From the NCBI GenBank assembly GCA_001051155.2, contig JYIP02000005.1:930001-994000 (forward strand): a stretch of DNA of 64,000 nt. The letters are read 5' to 3'. Shown here in pieces: positions 56,675 through 64,000 of the stretch (position 1 is its first letter; each line of letters opens with the position of its first letter). The stretch is from Chrysoporthe austroafricana. Taxonomy: Eukaryota; Ascomycota; Sordariomycetes; Diaporthales; Cryphonectriaceae. Both the position numbers and the translations under genes were made by a program. The notes under the pieces are model-generated. The model was not told the origin of the DNA. It searched no databases and worked only from the letters and a program-made list of their open reading frames with translations.

Positions 56675-57309
56675 TTTCCGTACTGTTTCTTCGGTGTTCG
56701 ATGTAGGAGCACGAAGGCGTGCACATCTAGATGGTGTGAGTCATATGCACATAGATGACGGGCGTGGTTATGGTGATAATGTATCGAAGAGGTAATGCGG
56801 AGCATTACATGTACATTTTGTCGAGAAAGGGACCTGGTCCGTGGAAATAGCGTGCTCTCACCGTAGCTTTCGCAAGGAAGATTCTGCCAGGACAAGAATA
56901 GCCGAAATATCCTCTAAATACTTACTTCAAATAATACTTATGGGACACCTGACAGCGGGTAACCAACTATTGTTGAAACATGAAAAGAGGCACTGCAGAT
57001 AAATCAGCCAGGGACGCCGCCTTCCTTCAGTTAATGGCTGTTCTTAGTTGTATTTCATGCGGTGGATATAGCAGGCCCTTGGACCTTGGAAGTCTGTCTG
57101 GGCATAGCGATTGCGATGCTATGATTGAGCATGCGATAATCGCATGAGTAGACCTCAGGCTGGCAGGGCACCATGCCGTGCATTCGTTGACCGCTCACCC
57201 TCCTTCGGACCCGTGAACCTAGGGCATCTGAAGTCACGCAATTTCCTGGAGCAAACTTCCAAGGGCCGAAAGCAAGCATCTTTATAATTTTGCAATGCAA
57301 AATCCGAGT
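56675..57309. other. intergenic region
   Basis: 3' flank of the MFS gene up to the 5S-like sequence. No gene seen. Confidence 0.5.
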
Positions 57310-57428
57310 ACATACGACCACAGGTAGTGGAAAACTTGGGATCCCGTCTGCTCTCCCCTAAATAAGCCACTAACCGCCGGATTAGTAGTTAAGTGGGTGA
57401 CCATTAGCGAATACCCGGTGGTCTCGAC
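57310..57428 (+). pseudogene. decayed 5S rRNA gene copy
   Basis: Starts with ACATACGACC and GTGGAAAAC, then CCCGTCTGCTCT, AAGCCAC, and the internal promoter part GATTAGTAGTTAAGTGGGTG followed by ACCATTAGCGAATACCC. These match, in order and spacing, the dispersed 5S rRNA genes of Neurospora and relatives (comparison from memory). The 3' strand that should pair with the start (…GTATGT) is missing, and no T-run terminator follows, so helix I cannot form. Several differences are G-to-A or C-to-T, as left by repeat-induced point mutation. I therefore call it a pseudogene; a divergent active copy is less likely. Confidence 0.75.
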
Positions 57429-58921
57429 AGACCGTCGTAGTTGCCCACCAGCTCAGCGCTGGTGCAGATCTAGCGTTTATTCTTTCTTCTATTTCTACTT
57501 GCTATTCTGATCCGCCGTCCCCGATCACCAGGTCTTTTCAAGGGCAAGAGGCAGTGAGACTCCATCGCGCTCAGGTGAGCGAAACACCCAGTGACGACTA
57601 CAGCAGAACATGTCGTGCAGGGGGATCATTAAGGTTGGGAGGGGATCCAAATTCTTTCCGATGTCTGTAGAAACATTCGACCAGGGGTGGGTCCTCCGGC
57701 AGTGCTGCCACTCAATCACGCGACACAGACAAACTCAAAACTAACTTCACCCTTTTAAAGTTCAGGCCAAACCTCATCCTGTCTTCAAACTCTGCTGTCA
57801 AATGCTCTTCGACACCGTTCTAGTAATTGTTGGCGACTATTCTATTTCATAGGACACCAAAAGCGCTTGGCTCATGCTTTCTTTCCTGCGTGCTAAGGAC
57901 GTCTAGCCGCGAGATGGGTAAGCTTCATATTGGAATAGAGCGGAAGACGCGTTCCAAATGTTCAAACGCTAAAACACTGCTGGAGAACACGCCAGAACGC
58001 GAGCAGAGATTTCACATGGCGTTCACGAGGACAGGCAAATGCCACCTCCCGTCTCGTCTCCCCTCGTTGTGATCCTATTCATCGGCTCACAATCTCCCGC
58101 CATCTCAGCCACGGTCCCGCTATTATGCAGCAGAGCATACGTCTGGGCACCAATGCATGTATGGAGCGCAAGCGCGACATCCGCAGCGAGGGCCTGCTCG
58201 GGCGCCGTGTGCCCTCTGTCTGCAGCCCTCGGAAGATTACTCTGATCCCCCTCATCGCCCCAGCATGATGCCCTGAACCCTTACCCAGTACGTGAGGATA
58301 GTCTCTGCCCAGGGGGTCCTCCGTACACCGCCAGCGCCATCCTGTGCCCTCCGCTCACCCTGCTGCTGGACATGAGATGGCGAGCTCTGCCGTCTTGGAA
58401 ATCCACCTGCACCGCGGGCACTGGAGCCACGAGGGCCAGTGGATTCTCGAGACCCTAGACATCCCCCAGAGTCGATTGGGGACTGGCGCCATGTCTTTTG
58501 TGGAGTCCCCAGCGCAGGCGGGGCCAGTCGTTGGCCCTGCGGAAGCAGCCGCCGCAGTTGCGGTGAACTGGCGCTGGGGCGCCATCCAGCCACGCCCATG
58601 ATGGGCCCTTGCTGCTGTTGACGACATGCGCTCTCGAAGGGGACATGATGGCAGATATCTCCTGCCCTTGCGGGGTGTATATATGGGCTGGTTATTTAAC
58701 CGACGGCGCGCCTTCTCCTCGTCCTCTCATACGCCATTTGGCGCTGATGTTTCCCACGCACCGGAAATTATCAGATTGCATTGTTACATCCGGCGACTGA
58801 ACCAGACAAGAGGCAGGGCCCTCGTGCTGCTGTTGACCGGCTTCCACGTTACTTCAGACCCGATCTCCTCAGGACACGGAAGCTAGCCTTCCTCTGTTCA
58901 TCGCCACCAGAGTTCACCAAC
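57429..58921. other. intergenic region with a TATA-like promoter element
   Basis: About 1.5 kb. TATATAT at 58678-58684 lies about 240 bases before the start of the small membrane protein gene and may be its core promoter. GC-rich frames at 58252-58646 on both strands lack domains. No other gene seen. Confidence 0.5.
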
Positions 58922-59329
58922 ATGTCGAGCATCATCGCCGTCAGCGTGAGCCTCATCGGCCTCTCGGCGGTCGTCTTCACGCTGGCAATATTCGTGGAGC
59001 TCGTCGTGTCCTTCCCCGCCATGTTGACCAGCAACTCCCAAGCCTACGTGCAACAGCAGCGGAAGATATACACCATTAGCGGCTGCCAGGATGCTGCCGA
59101 GGAAGCGGAACGGGGACAGGAGGAAGAGGAGGGAGACGACGACGATGCGGACAGGTGGGTCGATGTGGCAGACGACGAGACGGACGACTACAGTCGCCAG
59201 GTGTGGCTGCTGAAGGGGACGAGAGACAGCACGACCACGGAAAGAAGGAGAGAGCAGCCGATAACACGGGGACGAACGCTGAGAAGACAGCCGAGGAGGC
59301 ACGGCGCGAAAACGACACTTCGTGTGTAG
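58922..59329 (+). CDS. hypothetical small membrane protein
   Basis: Frame of 135 residues. One strong hydrophobic helix at about 5-32 (a Ser/Val/Leu/Ile-rich stretch ending near FPAML) serves as signal-anchor. It is followed by a polar region with an acidic run (EEEEGDDDDAD, about 70-80) and a very basic tail rich in Arg. No known domain. The ATG at 58922 is in good context (CAACATG) and directly precedes the helix. The first half has coding character; the Arg-rich second half could also be read-through of composition-biased DNA, so the true end may differ through splicing. Confidence 0.5.
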   Translation: MSSIIAVSVSLIGLSAVVFTLAIFVELVVSFPAMLTSNSQAYVQQQRKIYTISGCQDAAEEAERGQEEEEGDDDDADRWVDVADDETDDYSRQVWLLKGTRDSTTTERRREQPITRGRTLRRQPRRHGAKTTLRV

Positions 59330-60925
59330 GAGTCTGAACGGGCTACATCACAGCGCCGGAACGACCGCGAGGACAACAGTGAAGCCATGTGCGACTCCAG
59401 GCGCTAGGAATGGCAAAAAAAAAACGGCACTTCGGAACGGGACGTCGCATTCCGAGGAAAGAAGAAGGGCGGGGGGAGGGGAGGAAGGATTATGTTATGA
59501 TAACAAGAGGGGCATGCCCCTATCCAGAGCATGACAATGAATTTCAAGCGAAGAAAAAAGGGGACATGATTTGACTCGGTCAAGGGCACAGGCATAAAAA
59601 AGTCCAACGATTCATGAGAATGCACAAGGCTGCAAACCGTATTTCTTTTGTTCGAGATACCAATACCATTGTGCTGTACGCGTATATTTTTCCCTTTGTG
59701 CTACCGATGATGCATCTAGTCGGCTGGGTAAACACTCTCGAAGGCAATAAAGAATTAATTATGCTTCAGGAGATCCTCAAGGGTAATATGTTTCAGACTC
59801 TGAAGCACTATTTTCATGCTGAACACTCTACGGCTGATAGCCTGGTGACATTGGCCGCAAATGTGGAAAGAGAGAATGAGCGATGTTGCGCTCGAGTACG
59901 TAGATAACATGATGACTGATCGCTAGCTTCGTCGCCTCAACAGACGCGTCATGTCATGGATAGCACGCAACCTTGACTTAGACGACACTGGCGAGGCGGT
60001 CAGGAGTGAGTGGCTCATCTGTATCTTACCATCCTGCAGGGAGAGGAGCCTTAAAATGATCTTCAGAGGGTTGGCACGGTATTTGAGATATGAAGTAATA
60101 AGAGGAGGCTTGTGCCTGGACTGTATAGACAAGATTAAGTCCGGGGCCTAGGACGAGGACTATATGCTGGGTCCAATGCCTACAAGGTAGGCTCAATACC
60201 AGGTGCGTGGTCAAAATGGCCAGCCGACGTGGGACTATTCCTACATGAGCCGCCCCGAGAGGACCCTCGAGTATGAGGAGCGTGAGGGACGCGAGTGGAA
60301 AGACATCGAGGCTGCTGTGACAGATGCTGCTTGCTGCGGACTGATGCCACCTTTCACCTATTACATCTACGTTGAGTCTCGGAGCGAGGGCTCTCGTACG
60401 CCGAGAAGGGGAAAGAGATGCCACGGCTTGGGAGGTGATCCTAGATGAGATGTTTGAATCTCCTGGTTGCTATGCCAAATGATATTGGATCACCTCAAGG
60501 AGAGGCTGTGACTTACACTGAAACTCGATCCTTCGTCTATCTAGGAAACGATGCTGAATTACTTGCCATGGGATTGGGCCTATTTCTCTGGGTCGAGTTT
60601 AGGCCATATCAGAAGGGGCATGTTTAGCGGTGTAGTTTCAGCCATAGTCAAACGGATTGTCGATACAAATCACAATCGGGAAGAAGCCGGTATGGTAGCC
60701 GGTCGGACTCTGAGGCCGCAGCTCGACTGATGGTATTTCAGAGCGAGCTAAGTTGACGAGTGAGATCCCCCTGGATCCAAATCTGAAATTCACTTCCGTG
60801 AAACCCTTTCCGTCAGAACCTTGAGATCCGTTACCACGCCATGTCCCATGTCAAAAAGCACTCAGAAACTCCTTTTGTTGATATTTTGTGATTTTGAATA
60901 CCGGCCCCCCGTAATGGTGTCCCAT
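59330..60925. other. intergenic region with unresolved coding-like fragments
   Basis: Open frames on the plus strand at 59614-59907, 59951-60151 and 60203-60448 have balanced composition (for example QEILKGNMFQTLKHYFHAEH and EYEEREGREWKDIEAAV). I cannot join them by good splice sites into one protein or assign a family. They may be remnants of a degraded gene. The last 300 bases are the 3' flank of RPL11. Confidence 0.35.
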
Positions 60926-61606
60926 TTACCGGACGATGGCATCGAAGCGCTGCTTGAACCACTTGACGGTGTCGTCGCGGGTGATGCGGTGGGAGGCACC
61001 GATGCGGCCCTTGGCGCGGCGGCGGCGGACAACACGCTCACCGGGGCGGGTCATGCAGCAGTAGAAGTCCATGCCGTAGATACCGATACCGGGGTCGTAC
61101 TTGATACCAAGGTCGATGTGCTCAGAGATACCGAAGCCGAAGTTGCCGGTCTCACTGAAGTTGCGCTTGCGCAGCTCGTACTCCTTGACCTTCAGGCCAC
61201 GCTCGAGGATCTCCTCGGCCTTGGGGCCACGGACGGTGACGTGGACAGCAATCTTTTCGTTACGGCGGATACCGAAGGTACGGACAGTGTAGCGAGCCTT
61301 GCCTGTGAAGGAGGGGGTGGTATGTTAAAAGGGCTGTTCGTTCTGTGGTGATCTCGAGACGCTGAGGAGCGCGATTCGAGAGAAGAGGGGGATCCGGAAC
61401 GTACTGTAGACAGGAGTCTGACCAGACAGCTGCTCGAGCACCTTGGCGGCACGGGTCAGTCTGTCACCAGACTCGCCGACGGAGATGTTCAGGACGAGCT
61501 TCTGGATGCGGAGCTCCCGCATGGGGTTGTTGGCCTTCTCAGACTGTGCGGCGACTGTCAGCGTTCCATATCGTCGGGTTGGTCATCGACGAGTCGTAAT
61601 TACCAT
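60926..61606 (-). CDS. rpl11: 60S ribosomal protein L11 (uL5)
   Basis: Protein of 172 residues, full length for eukaryotic L11. Three exons: 61604-61606 (only the start codon), 61405-61543 and 60926-61302. Intron 1 (61544-61603) begins directly after ATG with GTAATT and ends CAG. Intron 2 (61303-61404) has GTACGT...CAG. The sequence reads [18 protein letters not shown], then [40 protein letters not shown], and near the end [11 protein letters not shown], all diagnostic. L11 binds 5S rRNA with L5 in the central protuberance of the large subunit. Codons are strongly biased to C-ending forms, as expected for very high expression. It is divergent from SmB with 430 bases between the start codons. 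Confidence 0.97.
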
Positions 61607-62036
61607 TTTGATTGATCGTCGTCAACGGTCCTGATGAAAAAGGATTGACGAGAAGGGCGATGGTTGTTGCTGTCGGTTAGTACGAAGTCGAAAACTTGCG
61701 GAGTTCGAGACGAGAAGTTGAAAAACGAAAAAGTGTGCGCCAGGTGAGGCGCTAGTCCATGATAGGCAAGACGCTGGTGGCCCGAGTTCTGCTCTCTGCG
61801 GGCCACGACGGGGCGTGGGCCAGCTCTGCGGCCGGCAGGCATCTACTTCAAAGCAAGCCGCGTCAAACTCGTCCTCGACGCCATCATTTTAGTCAACAGC
61901 TCCGCAAACTGTCTGCTGGACTTGGAAGCTTTAACAGAGGCTCTCGAGACCGCGACAACCCACAAGAGGCTATTCCTGGCTTCTCTACAATTTTTGAACC
62001 CCAAGAAAAGCTACTCTGTAGCATCTTGTCGCAAAG
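61607..62036. promoter_or_regulatory. bidirectional promoter between RPL11 and SmB
   Basis: A 430-base gap between the start codons of two divergent housekeeping genes, which must hold both promoters. It includes a T/C-rich stretch on the RPL11 side. I can name no specific factor site with confidence. Confidence 0.6.
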
Positions 62037-63008
62037 ATGGCGACCAACAAGCAGGGCAAGATGGTGAGTTGCTGCCTCCAATTGCGCCCAACGTATCATG
62101 GAGGTTGACTTCAACAGACTAACAAAATGCTCCCTCGCAGGCCGGCTACGTACGTACACCTATTGTGCTCCCCCCTTCGATATCTCCGCTGGATGGCTTC
62201 GACTTGAGTCCACCTGCCAGACTCGCTGACACGCGCCTCGTAGATCAACTACCGGATGCGAATCACCCTCATGGACGGCCGCCAGATGACCGGACAGATG
62301 CTGGCCTTTGATAAGGTGCGACCTCCACATGTCTACCGTACATGATTGAACAATCACTAACGTCCACCGCAGCACATGAACCTTGTCCTCGCCGACACCG
62401 AAGAGTTCCGAAAGACCAAGAAGCAGAGCAAGCCTGCCGCCCCCGGCGCAGGAGGCTCCTCGGCGCAAACCATCGTACAGGAGGAGAAGCGCACACTCGG
62501 TCTCGTGATCTTGCGGGGCAAGCACATCGTGTCCCTCTCAGTCGAGTCACCGCCACCGGCGGACCCCAGCGCGCGCCTGGGCAAGTCGACAGCCGGCGGG
62601 ATCTCGACGTTGACGGGTGGTCCTGGTGTCGCACGACCAGCTGGACGAGGAGCTGCGCCCCCAGTTGCACTTGCTGTGCGTACATCCCGCCACAAAGCAT
62701 ACCGGAACACTGCTGATGAATGGATAGGGTCCCGCTCCTGGTGTCGGTGGCGTGCCGCCTCCCGGCTTCCCAGGCTTCCAAGGAGGTCCTCCTGGGTTCC
62801 CCGGCCGTGGTGGTCGTAAGTTCAACCCCATGTCCTTTGGTAGACGAGTTCTAACAGGTTATCAGCTCCACCTGGGTTCCCCGGCGCCCCTGGCGCTTTC
62901 CCTCCTGCTGGCTTCCCTGGCGCCCCTGGCGGCCAGTTTCCTCCCGGTTTCCCTGGTGCTCCGGGCGGCCAACCTCCTGCTGGCTTCAACCCGCCCCCTC
63001 GACGATAG
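62037..63008 (+). CDS. small nuclear ribonucleoprotein SmB/B'
   Basis: Core spliceosome protein of 213 residues. Six exons: 62037-62063, 62141-62149, 62244-62315, 62373-62675, 62728-62815 and 62866-63008. The second exon has only nine bases (encoding A-G-Y), between CTCGCAG and GTACGT. Introns are 51-94 bases with canonical ends. Sm motif 1 is [20 protein letters not shown] with [15 protein letters not shown], and Sm motif 2 is [17 protein letters not shown]. The C-terminal tail is a Gly/Pro repeat ([10 protein letters not shown] units) ending in PPPRR, as in SmB of other fungi and animals. SmB forms part of the heptamer ring on U1, U2, U4 and U5 snRNAs in the nucleus. The microexon keeps the conserved GKMAG-x-INYR string, which supports it. 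Confidence 0.95.
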
Positions 63009-63558
63009 TCATGATTATACCAGAAACACACGCTTCACCGGTCTGCATTTGAGAAGGGACATACTGGGCGTTCGGATGATTTACAAAATTTGAGTGATCG
63101 GGGGTCGGCAGAGAGACCTGTACCATAGCGCAGATGGGCAATAATGCATTGCCGGCTGGTAAACTCCAAATAGTTAATCTGAGAGGGCTGCAAACAGTAT
63201 ATCGTCCTGATATCAAAGCTGGAGGCGAACTGACGAACAACCACATGTAAGAAAGATTCTCTAGAGTTGACCTTCTCAGGTCTGCTCCGTAGCCTCTCGG
63301 GACGGGCACCCCAGCTGCCAGACAGCAGTTGCAAGCCCCGAGAGCTGAGCCCCTACTGGGTAGACCCTGAACTGCAGCCGCGGGCACTATGTAAGGCTCC
63401 CCGGCAATCGCCCGAACCCGCCCAGTTGCCCGCCGCGAATTTCTCAACTCCGATATCATTTTCGCAACACTTTCTCCAGGCCGACCTCCAGGAAACCTTT
63501 CTCCAGCCAGCAGCCCGCCACCCGGCCCAACAGACCGCTCGATACAGCCAATCCCAAG
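63009..63558. promoter_or_regulatory. intergenic/promoter region of MPC1
   Basis: About 550 bases between the SmB stop and the MPC1 start, holding the SmB 3' end and the MPC1 promoter and leader. No gene seen. Confidence 0.5.
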
Positions 63559-64000
63559 ATGGCGGCCTTTGTAAAAGCGATCAATGCGAAAATTCGCTCC
63601 AACAAGTACACCGATTACATCTGCTCCACCCGTACGTGAGATTTCTCCTTTCGGGTGCCGTCATCGGACACTTTGCTCGGGAATCCCGGTGACTCCCACG
63701 AGCCGCTGCGCTGTGCTGTCTTGAGCTACGATGCCTTCTGGGCGACCCCTAGGAGCATGGGAACGAGAGCGGCCGTGCGCGCCTCGAGCGACGGGAGCGC
63801 GAAGGCATCGCGGAGGCGGCGGGGCTGGCTGCCGCCGTCTGTCCTGCGCCGCGACTACCGCCTCGCTGGCGGGAGATGTGCTGGCTTGGACTCTCCGAAC
63901 CTATGCGCGCGCTCTCTACAGACAAACATATCCGCTGACCTTGTGATTGCACAATGCGCAGACTTCTGGGGCCCGGTGTCGAACTTTGGTATCCCCATCG
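63559..64000 (+). CDS. mpc1: mitochondrial pyruvate carrier subunit 1, 5' part only
   Basis: The start of a gene cut by the window edge. Exon 1 is 63559-63631 and exon 2 starts at 63962. The intron 63632-63961 is 330 bases, long for this window, with GTACGT...CAG. The joined sequence reads MAAFVKAINAKIRSNKYTDY then ICSTHFWGPVSNFGIPI, which is the N-terminus of MPC1 (the conserved HFWGPVSNFG string). With MPC2 it carries pyruvate across the inner mitochondrial membrane. The ATG lies in a strong context (CAAGATGGCG). Confidence 0.93.

Overview
The window is nuclear DNA of a filamentous ascomycete (Pezizomycotina), most likely a Sordariomycete. Evidence: short introns of 46-120 nt with GT(A/G)NGT donors and CTGAC/CTAAC-like branch points, Zn2Cys6 regulators, fungal-type MFS and APC transporters, GPI-anchored secreted proteins, and a lone dispersed 5S rRNA-like sequence of the Neurospora kind. 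The species cannot be named from the sequence. Gene density is low, with long GC-rich gene-poor stretches (about 18.1-24.6 kb, 29.5-32.9 kb and 33.5-42.0 kb).

Layout. 0-10 kb: an anion:cation symporter-type MFS transporter, a DUF3237 protein, an NAD(P)-dependent short-chain reductase, a D-2-hydroxyacid (D-lactate type) dehydrogenase and an alpha/beta hydrolase. They could be a small catabolic group, but no single pathway is proven. 10-18 kb: a 57-bp inverted-repeat element, then two secreted carbohydrate-active proteins: an LPMO-like protein with a Ser/Thr linker and Cys-rich tail, and a GPI-anchored GH79-type glycosidase. 24-33.5 kb: a GPI-type secreted protein, a MYND-finger protein, a Zn2Cys6 transcription factor and a short coiled-coil protein of the SCOC/DUF2205 family. 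33.5-42 kb: no supported gene, but dense patches of GTAC-containing sequence. 42.0 kb: a low-complexity protein ending in a CaaX box.

43.4-52.2 kb holds the most coherent group: a flavin amine oxidase and an APC (GABA/amine) permease transcribed divergently from a promoter carrying several GATA sites, then a Zn2Cys6 regulator and a zinc, NADP-type alcohol dehydrogenase. Together they read as uptake of an amine, oxidative deamination to an aldehyde, aldehyde/alcohol conversion, and pathway-specific plus nitrogen (AreA/NIT2) control. The permease has a C-terminal frameshift.

52.9-64 kb: a small mitochondrial-type membrane protein, a second MFS transporter with two stop-free introns of length 3n, a decayed 5S rRNA copy, a small membrane protein, and a housekeeping block: RPL11 (minus) and SmB (plus) back to back, then the start of the mitochondrial pyruvate carrier MPC1, cut by the window edge. 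RPL11 has a 3-nt first exon (only ATG) and SmB a 9-nt microexon. I found no CRISPR array, intact transposase, tRNA or biosynthetic megasynthase.
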